From CAKRJP01 sp963597615 (GTDB lineage: Bacteria; Bacillota; Clostridia; Lachnospirales; Lachnospiraceae), in contig CAVBQS010000022.1 of assembly GCA_963597615.1 (NCBI GenBank), positions 1-64,000 of the forward strand: a stretch of 64,000 bases of DNA, in the 5' to 3' direction. A program made the position numbers and the translations under genes. Every line of letters starts with the position of its first letter. The first letter of the stretch is position 1. Shown here in pieces: positions 54,192 through 61,572 of this stretch. Below the pieces are notes generated by a model. The model was not told where the DNA came from. It did not search any database and saw only the letters and a program-made list of their open reading frames with translations.

Positions 54192-54947
54192 TTATATAAT
54201 ATACTCCGGTTCATTCAATAGCTGCATCTTTCTTAAGAACTCTATGGTTCTTTCATGCTTAGGATTTGTAAATACTTCTTTTGGAGTTCCATATTCTACA
54301 ATATGGCCCCCGTCTAAGAATATCACCTTATTCGCCACGTGTCTCACGAAATTCATTTCATGGGATACCAGTAACATGGTATGACCCTCTGCCGCTACAT
54401 TCTTAATGGTTTCCAAAACCTCTCCTACAAGTTCCGGATCTAAGGCTGATGTTGGCTCATCTAAAAGAAGTAGTTCTGGCTTTAAGGCCAAAGCTCTTGC
54501 AATGGCTACTCTCTGCTGCTGTCCTCCGGAAAGGTGCTTGGGATAGTGATTAGCCCAGGCAGACATTCCTACTCGCTTTAATTCCCTCTGGGCAATCTCT
54601 TTTGCTTCCTTCTTGCTTTTCTTTTGAACCGTGATCAGGCCTTCCATAACATTTTCTAAGGCTGTCTTCTTTTCAAAGAGGTAGAATCTTTGAAATACCA
54701 TTCCGGTACTCTTCCGAAATTCCTGACTTTCTTTATTTTTCTTAGAAAGGTCGATGGTTTGATCCTTCCAGATTGCCTGACCTTCCTCCGGGATTTCCAA
54801 CTGATTAATGCAACGAAGCAGGGTGGATTTTCCTGTACCGGATGGGCCGATAATTCCAATTACGTCCCCTTTTTCGATTTTTAGGTCTACCTGCTCCAAT
54901 ACTTTATTATCATGAAAGCTTTTTGAAAGGTTTTTAATCTCTAACAT
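54192..54947 (-). CDS. Polar amino acid ABC importer, ATP-binding protein
   Basis: A 251-residue ATPase of the HisP/GlnQ/TcyC group. Walker A is GPSGTGKSTLLR, the ABC signature is LSGGQQQRVAIARAL, Walker B is LLLLDEPTSALDPE, and the H-loop is LVSHEM. It begins 1 nt after the permease stop (coupled). It is the last gene of the operon running from 59.6 kb. Cystine or another sulfur amino acid is the likely substrate because of the Cys-rich leader upstream; the ATPase itself does not reveal this. Confidence 0.93.
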   Translation of the reverse strand: MLEIKNLSKSFHDNKVLEQVDLKIEKGDVIGIIGPSGTGKSTLLRCINQLEIPEEGQAIWKDQTIDLSKKNKESQEFRKSTGMVFQRFYLFEKKTALENVMEGLITVQKKSKKEAKEIAQRELKRVGMSAWANHYPKHLSGGQQQRVAIARALALKPELLLLDEPTSALDPELVGEVLETIKNVAAEGHTMLLVSHEMNFVRHVANKVIFLDGGHIVEYGTPKEVFTNPKHERTIEFLRKMQLLNEPEYII

Positions 54948-54948
54948 T

Positions 54949-55692
54949 TTATACCCCTCTCTCTTCCGATGCCAGCTCGATTTTTGCTACCTGGTCCGGA
55001 ATCTCAAGTTTTTTCTCTACAAGCTTTAATAGTCTCTCCAGGATAAATGTAATTACCCAGTAAATAATAGCCAAGGAAATATAGACTTCAAAGTAACGGT
55101 AGTTTCTTCCACCGATGATCTTTCCTTGAGCGGTCATTTCCACAACAGCACAGACGAAAGCCAAGGAAGTTCCCTTTATAAGACCAATGAAAGAATTTCC
55201 AAGTCCTGGGAGAGCTACTTCTATCATTTCAGGGAAAATGATCCTAAAAAAGGTTTGCAAGTAGTTCATTCCTATGGCAGAAGCTGCCTCAATCTGGCCT
55301 GGATTAACAGAACCTAAAGCCCCTCTAAAAATCTCTGCAATGTAGGCAGATTCATTTACCGCCAGGGCAAGGATGGCATAAAAAACGCCGGAAGTAGTGG
55401 AAGCCTGGTATTCTACCCCTCTTTGCAGGCAAATATATTTATTTAACATAGGAATTCCAAAATATACAATATAGAGCTGTACAATAATAGGAGTTCCTCG
55501 AACAAGAGAAATATAAATTCCTACCAGTTGCTTTAAGACCGGTATTTCCTTTGTCTTAATTAGGGCCAGAATCATACCTACTATTAGAGCAATGATCATA
55601 GCACTGATGGCTAGCTCCAAAGTAATGGGAAGATATTTTAATAATTCTGGTATGGTGGTAAAGACCGATTGAAGGTCAAATAATTTTGCCAT
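54949..55692 (-). CDS. Polar amino acid ABC importer, permease
   Basis: A 247-residue HisM/TcyB/YecS-type permease with about five membrane segments. The family signature region is SLVRGTPIIVQLYIVYFGIPML, and the EAA loop that contacts the ATPase reads EAASAIGMNYLQTFFRIIFPEM. Only one permease gene is present, so the transporter probably uses a homodimer, as for TcyB. Confidence 0.92.
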   Translation of the reverse strand: MAKLFDLQSVFTTIPELLKYLPITLELAISAMIIALIVGMILALIKTKEIPVLKQLVGIYISLVRGTPIIVQLYIVYFGIPMLNKYICLQRGVEYQASTTSGVFYAILALAVNESAYIAEIFRGALGSVNPGQIEAASAIGMNYLQTFFRIIFPEMIEVALPGLGNSFIGLIKGTSLAFVCAVVEMTAQGKIIGGRNYRYFEVYISLAIIYWVITFILERLLKLVEKKLEIPDQVAKIELASEERGV

Positions 55693-55734
55693 AGTAACTT
55701 GTTTCCTTTCCGGCTTGATCTCTAGATAAGCTTT

Positions 55735-56166
55735 TTACTCCAGTTCCTTACTGGTCATAATACATACGAATTCTCCAGATCCGCTCCTGGTAGAAGAATC
55801 CGGCCTGTAACCTAACTTTTCATAGAATCCCAAGGCCTTTTCCCTGGAATTTATGAAAACCTTTTTTACGCCTTTGACTTTTAAGAAGTCCTCTGCCGCC
55901 TTGATTCCCAAGGCTCCATAGTGTTTTCCACGATATTCTCGGAGAGTTGCTACTCTTTCCACATGACCAAAGCCTTCCTCATCAATCCGTACTCTGCAGG
56001 TAGAAACTGGGAAGCCATCCTCATGTACCAAAATATAATCGCTATCTGCCTTGTCATCCTGAAATTCTCCCTCTAAGGGAAGGCCAAACCCAATACACAT
56101 AGCCTGAATCCTAATATAATGAACTCCTGCTTTCTGCCATTCTTCTGTTGCATGTACTGCTTCCAT
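55735..56166 (-). CDS. GNAT-family N-acetyltransferase
   Basis: A 143-residue acetyltransferase. The acetyl-CoA pyrophosphate loop is REYRGKHYGALG, preceded by GHVERVATL, and the C-terminal part INSREKALGFYEKLGYRP is the classic GNAT motif B. It lies inside the importer operon between a GST-like gene and the permease. In Bacillus subtilis a GNAT (SnaA) works with cystine-type importers on S-substituted cysteines, a useful comparison but not proof. Confidence 0.87.
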   Translation of the reverse strand: MEAVHATEEWQKAGVHYIRIQAMCIGFGLPLEGEFQDDKADSDYILVHEDGFPVSTCRVRIDEEGFGHVERVATLREYRGKHYGALGIKAAEDFLKVKGVKKVFINSREKALGFYEKLGYRPDSSTRSGSGEFVCIMTSKELE

Positions 56167-56189
56167 TTTCTTCCTGCTCCTTCTATTCT

Positions 56190-57257
56190 TTATAATTGAC
56201 CGTGAGGATGAAGGGCATCCGGTGTCAATAATTTGTTAGCCGGGTCCTTACTTAACTTTTCTCTTCCTGTAGGGGTCTTCCAAATACTATCAAAGTCCGT
56301 AGCCGGAATCACAATATCATAATAGGTGGACTCCCAGTAATCCGGATCTGCCTTCTCTAGATCTACAGAGGCTGCAAAATCCTTAAAATAGGTGTTATGA
56401 GCAAAGGCCGGGATCTGATAAAGATCTCTTGCATAGCCCCAAAGGTTTTTGTAATCTACCAGTCGCTTCTTGCAAGGTCCAATGTTTCTAGAATAGCTAA
56501 CATCAAATCTTGCCAGAGTCACATAGAGACGAATGTCACTGTCTGTTACGTAATCTCCAAATAAGAATCTTTGATTTTCCAGTCTCTCCTCCATAGCATC
56601 TAAGCCGGCAAAGAAGGTTTCATAGGCATCGGAAAAGGCCTGTAGAGACTGGGCAAACTGGGCTCTATAAACAGCATTATTGACATTTTCAAAGAGCCAC
56701 CAGTTTAATTTATCAATGTCCTCTCGCAAGTCTTCCGGATAAAGATCCGGGGCGTTTTCTTTCTGAAAGGGTTTAAAGTCAACTTCTAAATAATTAGTCA
56801 GCTTGTGGTAATCGTTATTTACTACCTTTTTCTCCTTGTAGTCTACAAAAGAAGGCACGGTAGCTCTTCCTGTATAGTCCGGATCTGCATTGTAGTAAAG
56901 TTCACTGAGAAACTGGGCTCCTGTCTCCGGATTAATATGGTTTGGAGAATTTACAAATTCCCAGCCCAAAGATTTTTCGTAGGCATCTTCCTCCCAGCCT
57001 ACAATCTCTACCTTAATGGCATCCTGTAAGCCTAAAAGTTCTCTTGTAATAGATGCCCGGTTGGACCAGTGGCAACCCTTTGCCCAAAATAAAATGTAGC
57101 GGTCCTTTTCTACAAGATTTTCCCCCGGTCCGAATCCCTTGGTAAAGTGATTGGGTTGTCTGTGGAAATTTCCATATTTATCTACTTCACTGACAGTCTC
57201 TGTGGGACGAACCCTGATCTGTCTTCCATTTACTTCTATATATTCAGCTTCAGCCAT
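56190..57257 (-). CDS. Glutathionyl-hydroquinone reductase-like protein (GST Xi-type), copy 1
   Basis: A 355-residue protein of the YqjG/ECM4 branch of the glutathione transferase superfamily. The N-terminal segment HRQPNHFTKGFGPGE and the redox Cys62 in AKGCHWSNRAS correspond to the CPWA site of characterised enzymes, though the sequence here is C-H-W-S. The GST C-terminal helical part has QRFLFGDYVTDSDIRLYVTLARFD and KNLWGYARDLYQIP. It is closely paralogous to the next gene. AGGAGG precedes the start. Known members remove glutathione from quinone conjugates. Which thiol is used in this likely glutathione-poor anaerobe is unknown. Confidence 0.82.
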   Translation of the reverse strand: MAEAEYIEVNGRQIRVRPTETVSEVDKYGNFHRQPNHFTKGFGPGENLVEKDRYILFWAKGCHWSNRASITRELLGLQDAIKVEIVGWEEDAYEKSLGWEFVNSPNHINPETGAQFLSELYYNADPDYTGRATVPSFVDYKEKKVVNNDYHKLTNYLEVDFKPFQKENAPDLYPEDLREDIDKLNWWLFENVNNAVYRAQFAQSLQAFSDAYETFFAGLDAMEERLENQRFLFGDYVTDSDIRLYVTLARFDVSYSRNIGPCKKRLVDYKNLWGYARDLYQIPAFAHNTYFKDFAASVDLEKADPDYWESTYYDIVIPATDFDSIWKTPTGREKLSKDPANKLLTPDALHPHGQL

Positions 57258-57357
57258 GTGATCTGCCTCCTGTTTTTCTCGCCTGTATTCCTACTTTGTA
57301 TTTCTATCTTATACTGCAGGCCTGCATTTCTATCCTATATTCCTATATTGCAGGCCT

Positions 57358-58383
57358 CTATTTTTGTATTTTTAGTTTGTTTCCCGGATCGCTGCTAAGT
57401 CTTGCCCTGTCATGAGGTGCTCCCCAATATGCATCAAAATTGATTTCATCTAAAAATCTTGCATTAAATGTTTCCATTAAATGACCTGACTTAGTAGATG
57501 GATTTGCAAAATCCTTAAAGTAGGTATTGTTTCTAAATGCAGGAATCTGATAAAGGTCTCTTGCATATCCCCAGAGATTTTTATAATCAATCAGTCGCTG
57601 TTTGGTATGCCCTAATTGGAAGGCATAGCGGATATCTAATCTTGCTAGGGTTACATAGAGACGCACATCACTGTCTGTCACATAATCTCCAAAAAGAAAT
57701 CTTTGATTTTCTAATCGCTCTTCCAAAATATCTAAAGCTGCATAAAATGCGTTATAAGCATCCCAAAAGGCTTCTTTTGATCTGGCAAATGCAGTTTTGT
57801 AAACTCCGTTATTCACATTGTGAAAGAGCCATGCATTTAACTTGTCGATTTCACCTCGAAGTTCTTCCGGATAAAGATCCGGGGCATTTTCTCCCTGAAG
57901 GTCCTTAAATTCCACTTCAAAATAATTGGTCAGTCTATGGTAATCGTTGTTTACTACCTTTCCGGTTTTTACGTCGATAAGTGCAGGAACAGTAGTTCTT
58001 CCGGTATAATCATCATCTGCCGCATAGTAGGCTTCACTTAAAAATTGAATTCCAAGAACCGGGTCGATATTATCTTTATCGTAAACAAACTCCCATCCTA
58101 GGTTCTTCTCATGAGGTGCATGCTCCACCATATTAACACTGATGGCATCCTCCAATCCCAAAAGTTCTCTTACGATGGATGCTCGGTTGGACCAATGACA
58201 CAACTTAGCCCACACCAGATGATAACGTCCCTTCTCTACCGGATTTTCTCCGGGGCCAAATCCCTTGGTAAAATGATTTGGCTGTCTGTGAAAATATCCA
58301 TTCTCATCCACCTCAGAGATCACCTCTTGGGGGCGAACCCTAATTTTTCTTCCGTTTACTATTTCATAATCGTACTCTGCCAT
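57358..58383 (-). CDS. Glutathionyl-hydroquinone reductase-like protein (GST Xi-type), copy 2
   Basis: A 341-residue paralogue of the neighbouring gene, sharing HRQPNHFTKGFGPGE, Cys62 in AKLCHWSNRAS, VVNNDYHKLTNY and RFLFGDYVTDSDVRLYVTLARLD. It differs mainly at the C-terminus, which is shorter and lacks the DALHPHGQL tail. The start at 58383 (MAEYDYEIV) has GGAGG about 7 nt upstream; an in-frame ATG at 58401 overlaps that site. Two copies in tandem suggest different substrates or a heterodimer. Confidence 0.82.
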   Translation of the reverse strand: MAEYDYEIVNGRKIRVRPQEVISEVDENGYFHRQPNHFTKGFGPGENPVEKGRYHLVWAKLCHWSNRASIVRELLGLEDAISVNMVEHAPHEKNLGWEFVYDKDNIDPVLGIQFLSEAYYAADDDYTGRTTVPALIDVKTGKVVNNDYHRLTNYFEVEFKDLQGENAPDLYPEELRGEIDKLNAWLFHNVNNGVYKTAFARSKEAFWDAYNAFYAALDILEERLENQRFLFGDYVTDSDVRLYVTLARLDIRYAFQLGHTKQRLIDYKNLWGYARDLYQIPAFRNNTYFKDFANPSTKSGHLMETFNARFLDEINFDAYWGAPHDRARLSSDPGNKLKIQK

Positions 58384-58448
58384 GATCTTCCTCCATATCA
58401 TAGGGATAACCCTTCGGTTACCCCTGATTCTTATTTCTTATGCTTTTT

Positions 58449-59348
58449 TTAGTTGATGGTCTCTTCAAATTTATCTGCAGATGGCACCTGATTTGCTCCA
58501 AAGAACTCCTGAGACAGCTTCTCTAAGGTTCCATCTTCTCTTAACTCTTTTAAGGCCACGTTAATCTCATCTCTTAAGGCTTTTCCCTTTTCATCCTTTG
58601 GGAACAAGAAATAAGCATCTAATGCTGTGGAGATTTTAGCAGTCTCCTCTTCTGATAATTCTGTATACTCCAGACCGTCAAATCCAAACTCTTCCTGGTA
58701 GCTCTGGTAAATCGGAAGATCATCAATTCTAAAATCACTGGTTCCATCCTGAATATGCTCAAAGGTTACAGACTGATCTTGCTCTGTGTAGACAATCTCT
58801 ATCTGGGAATCCGGATTCTCCTCATTCCATTTTTCAATGGCATTGGTTACATTAACACCGGCTCCCGCCTCAATCTTGTATCCTCTATCCGCAGCATCCT
58901 GAAGAGATGTTAAAGGTTCATCTCCCTTTCTCTGGATAAATACATACTTAATTTCATCATATGGATAAGAGAAATAATAGCTTTCAGCCCGGTCCTCATT
59001 GTAACTAAAGTTATTCACTGCCAGCTGGTAATTTCCTGCCTGTAATCCAGAAAACAAAGAAGTAAAGTCAGCAGACTGAATGTTCAACTCATACTGAGGC
59101 AATTTTTCAAACACTGCTTTAAGTACTTCAATATCATATCCTGAATAATTGTTGTCCTCATCAATGGTAATATATGGCTTTGGAGTGCCTCCCGTTACTG
59201 CATTAATAACGGTTACGTCTCCACTGCTTGCCGTTGATGATTCTGATGTGGAAGATGCGGAAGAACTGCTGCCGCAAGCAGTAAGTCCCAATGCCAAAGT
59301 TCCTACAAGTGTTCCTGTAATAATTCTCTTAACCCAATTCTGTTTCAT
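58449..59348 (-). CDS. Amino acid ABC importer, substrate-binding lipoprotein
   Basis: A 299-residue extracytoplasmic binding protein. It has a signal peptide with lipobox LTAC (Cys25) followed by a Ser-rich linker to about residue 43. The SBP family 3 domain contains PYITIDEDNNYSGYDIEVLKAVF and FSGLQAGNYQLAVNNFSYNEDRAESYYFSYPY, as in cystine/glutamine-type binding proteins. It is the first full-length gene of the six-gene operon and directly follows the Cys-rich leader ORF. AGAGGA precedes the start. Confidence 0.92.
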   Translation of the reverse strand: MKQNWVKRIITGTLVGTLALGLTACGSSSSASSTSESSTASSGDVTVINAVTGGTPKPYITIDEDNNYSGYDIEVLKAVFEKLPQYELNIQSADFTSLFSGLQAGNYQLAVNNFSYNEDRAESYYFSYPYDEIKYVFIQRKGDEPLTSLQDAADRGYKIEAGAGVNVTNAIEKWNEENPDSQIEIVYTEQDQSVTFEHIQDGTSDFRIDDLPIYQSYQEEFGFDGLEYTELSEEETAKISTALDAYFLFPKDEKGKALRDEINVALKELREDGTLEKLSQEFFGANQVPSADKFEETIN

Positions 59349-59439
59349 GATTCATATCCTCTTTCTAAATTTTCTATTTTTTATGTTTTCTATGATTTCT
59401 AATTTTCTATCAATGCTTTCATCTAAGATCTGTCATATG

Positions 59440-59511
59440 TTAAATTGCTTCCATGTAGCACATACAGCAACACATGACCCTTCCCGATGTTTGTTCTGTA
59501 CTTCTTTTCAT
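59440..59511 (-). CDS. Cys-rich leader peptide ORF upstream of the ABC importer operon
   Basis: A 23-codon ORF, starting MKRSTEQTSG and ending RVMCCCMCYMEAI, between the importer promoter and its first gene. It has a perfect ribosome binding site (AAAGGAG at 59521-59527, 9 nt from the ATG) and four Cys codons in a five-codon stretch (TGT TGC TGT ATG TGC). GTCATATG across its start codon is exactly complementary to the 8 nt right after its stop (59432-59439). This looks like a regulatory leader whose translation senses cysteinyl-tRNA. I see no U-tract terminator after it, so control may be through Rho or translation. Confidence 0.65.
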   Translation of the reverse strand: MKRSTEQTSGRVMCCCMCYMEAI

Positions 59512-59538
59512 ATGACCTATCTCCTTTCGTCTCAGCCT

Positions 59539-59562
59539 ACATACCATACTTATTTGGTATGT
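59539..59562. promoter_or_regulatory. Palindromic operator candidate in the importer 5' leader
   Basis: ACATACCA (59539-59546) and TGGTATGT (59555-59562) form a perfect 8+8+8 palindrome about 20-40 nt downstream of the predicted transcription start, the typical place for a repressor roadblock. Confidence 0.55.
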
Positions 59563-59587
59563 TTTATATGTTTTGTTCATGGTGATG

Positions 59588-59616
59588 ATTATAGTAGCTG
59601 ACAGGGCTCTTGTCAA
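59588..59616 (-). promoter_or_regulatory. Consensus promoter of the ABC importer operon
   Basis: Minus strand TTGACA (59611-59616), exactly 17 bp, TATAAT (59588-59593): a full sigma-A consensus. Such a strong promoter usually needs negative control, matching the palindrome and leader ORF downstream. Confidence 0.85.
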
Positions 59617-59664
59617 TAAATCTGGTAATTGAGAATTTTTCTTGCCAGTTATAAATTCATTCTA

Positions 59665-59694
59665 TTACCGAAACTCTCGTTGATTTCTTATACT
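59665..59694 (+). promoter_or_regulatory. Possible promoter of the 58-aa ORF
   Basis: TTACCG (59665-59670), 18 bp, TATACT (59689-59694). Confidence 0.35.
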
Positions 59695-59710
59695 AAATAA
59701 GGATAGGTAA

Positions 59711-59779
59711 TTGCGAAACAACGGGTATTCCATGGATTACACACAATGCCCGAAAGCATGGGCAGACACTGTTTCGCAA
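59711..59779 (+). repeat. Inverted repeat forming a long stem in the leader of the 58-aa ORF
   Basis: TTGCGAAACA (59711-59720) pairs perfectly with TGTTTCGCAA (59770-59779). Inside it TGCCC/GGGCA form a second stem. It lies between the promoter and the small ORF, so it is probably transcribed; candidate structured leader or operator. Confidence 0.5.
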
Positions 59780-59819
59780 AAATTTACTTAGATAAAAAAT
59801 CAGGAGGTAGGATAATAGA

Positions 59820-59996
59820 ATGTTAGTATGTGATTACAGAGTGGAACAAATCGACGGGGATTATGCTCACTTATTACGATTGGACAAACCGGAAGATCCG
59901 CTAAAATTGACAGCTAGGGCTCTTTTGCCAGCAGAAATCTACGAAGGATGCATCCTTCATTATGAATGGATGCAATATACCATGGTAGAGGAATAA
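59820..59996 (+). CDS. 58-aa small protein, DUF3006-like
   Basis: A short ORF beginning MLVCDYRVEQIDGDYAHL with AGGAGG 12 nt upstream and GGTAGG nearer. The pattern (IDGDYA near the start, then ARALLPAEIYEGCILHYE) recalls the small beta-rich DUF3006-type proteins, in which an acidic/glycine-rich strand pair precedes a LLP-x-x-x-x-EG motif. No function is known. It precedes the symporter gene by 187 bp, with a separate leader between. Confidence 0.55.
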   Translation: MLVCDYRVEQIDGDYAHLLRLDKPEDPLKLTARALLPAEIYEGCILHYEWMQYTMVEE

Positions 59997-60069
59997 TGTA
60001 GTGGAATAATGACAGAAGAATAATTTGCATTTTAAAATTTAAAATTTTACTTTTTTATGATATACTAAA

Positions 60070-60139
60070 CAGGCTTGTGTGCTTTTTTTGAAAGATTCAG
60101 AGAGGTGTCTTGCAAAAAATGCGCTGAGCCTGTAATTTT
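60070..60139 (+). promoter_or_regulatory. Terminator-like hairpin in the symporter leader
   Basis: CAGGCT (60070-60075) pairs with AGCCTG (60127-60132), followed by TAATTTTTT, 45 bp before the symporter start. A TATACT-like -10 lies just upstream at 60061. It may be the terminator of the 58-aa gene or an attenuator for the symporter. Confidence 0.4.
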
Positions 60140-60183
60140 TTGCTTTAATTATTTATAAGAGAGAGAGAAAGTGAGGTTGTCGA

Positions 60184-61419
60184 ATGACAAAAGAAAAAAA
60201 GAAGATGTCCTTGGCGATGCAGATTTTTATCGCCTTGGTTTTAGCCATCATTGCAGGTCTACTTTTACAGAATTATGCTGATTTTGCCGAGACCTACATC
60301 AAACCTTGGGGAACCATATTTTTGAATTTAGTTAAATTTATCGTAGTACCTATCGTGCTATTCTCCATTATGTGCGGAGTCATTTCCATGAAGGATATTA
60401 GGAAAGTAGGTTCTATCGGTCTTAAGACAGTTGTTTACTATCTTATGACCACCGCTTTTGCCATCACCATTGGACTTATTGGGGGAAATTTATTTGAGGG
60501 ACTTTTTCCAAAAGTTGCTACTTCAAATCTAAGTTACGAGGCTTCAGAGGCAACCTCTGTTATGGATACCATCGTAAATATCTTCCCGTCTAACTTTGTT
60601 CAGCCTATGGTAGAAGCAAATATGCTGCAAATTATTGTAATGGCTTTGATTCTTGGTTTTGCCATGATTCTTCTTGGGGAGAAGAATGAGGCACTGGTAA
60701 AAGGCTGTAATGATTTGAATGATTTATTTATGAAATGTATGGAGATGATCTTAAAGCTATCTCCTATCGGCGTATTCTGCCTGCTGTGCCCAGTGATTGC
60801 CGCCAATGGTCCAACAATTATCGGTTCTCTTGCCATGGTACTTTTAGCTGCTTATCTTTGCTACATCGTACACATGATGCTTACCTATTCTTTTACTGTT
60901 AAAACTTTAGGTGGCATGAGCCCCATTCGTTTTTTTAAGGAAATGATTCCAGCTATGATGTTTGCCTTCTCTAGTGCTTCTTCTGTAGGAACTCTTCCAA
61001 TTAATATGGAAGGTACAGAAAAGATGGATGTACCAAACGAAGTTTCTGCTTTTGTCCTTCCACTGGGAGCTACCATCAACATGGACGGAACTGCAATTTA
61101 TCAGGGTGTTTGCTCTATCTTTATTGCAGCCTGCTATGGCATTCATTTAACTCTTGGACAGATGTTAACCATTATTTTAACTGCCACCCTAGCTTCCATC
61201 GGAACAGCTGGTGTTCCTGGAGCAGGTATGGTTATGTTAGCCATGGTACTTACCTCTGTAGGACTTCCGGTAGACGGAATTGCCCTGGTAGCCGGTGTAG
61301 ACCGTATCTTTGATATGGGACGAACTGTAGTAAATATTACAGGAGATGCCAGCTGCTGTGTAGTAGTTACCAACTTAGAAAGAAAAAGGGAGGCAAAGCT
61401 GGCCAAGAAAAGCGCCTAA
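60184..61419 (+). CDS. Dicarboxylate/amino acid:cation symporter (DAACS family)
   Basis: A 411-residue GltP/DctA/SstT-type symporter with eight membrane segments and two re-entrant loops. The substrate and sodium site is recognisable: SSASSVGTLPINM (HP1 serine-rich), LPLGATINMDGTAIYQGV (TM7 NMDGT), SIGTAGVPGAGMV (HP2) and DRIFDMGRTVVNITGDA (TM8). The Arg in the last motif favours acidic substrates such as glutamate, aspartate or C4-dicarboxylates. It ends in a strong terminator. Confidence 0.92.
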   Translation: MTKEKKKMSLAMQIFIALVLAIIAGLLLQNYADFAETYIKPWGTIFLNLVKFIVVPIVLFSIMCGVISMKDIRKVGSIGLKTVVYYLMTTAFAITIGLIGGNLFEGLFPKVATSNLSYEASEATSVMDTIVNIFPSNFVQPMVEANMLQIIVMALILGFAMILLGEKNEALVKGCNDLNDLFMKCMEMILKLSPIGVFCLLCPVIAANGPTIIGSLAMVLLAAYLCYIVHMMLTYSFTVKTLGGMSPIRFFKEMIPAMMFAFSSASSVGTLPINMEGTEKMDVPNEVSAFVLPLGATINMDGTAIYQGVCSIFIAACYGIHLTLGQMLTIILTATLASIGTAGVPGAGMVMLAMVLTSVGLPVDGIALVAGVDRIFDMGRTVVNITGDASCCVVVTNLERKREAKLAKKSA

Positions 61420-61438
61420 TATTTGCTTTCTTCAAAAG

Positions 61439-61472
61439 AGACTGTCGTGATTTTGTGCGACAGTCTTTTTTT
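61439..61472 (+). terminator. Symporter terminator
   Basis: AGACTGTCG (61439-61447) pairs with 61458-61466 around a 10-nt loop, then TTTTTT. Confidence 0.85.
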
Positions 61473-61532
61473 ACACCAATGGTCATGGCACCTTTTGGTA
61501 TAGCCTGCATTGTCGGGACGTGATATATCTTC

Positions 61533-61561
61533 AAAAAAAGGTTACACCTTCCAGTGCAACC
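61533..61561 (-). terminator. Terminator of the FUSC-HAD gene
   Basis: Minus strand GGTTGCAC (61554-61561) pairs with GTGTAACC (61540-61547), one G-U, then TTTTTTT. Confidence 0.8.
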
Positions 61562-61572
61562 TTCCAATGTTC

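Noticed and set aside
57258..57357. Short direct repeats (TGCAGGCCT-type) between the two GST-like genes
   Set aside because: Only two imperfect copies in about 60 bp; too little to call a repeat array or regulatory site.
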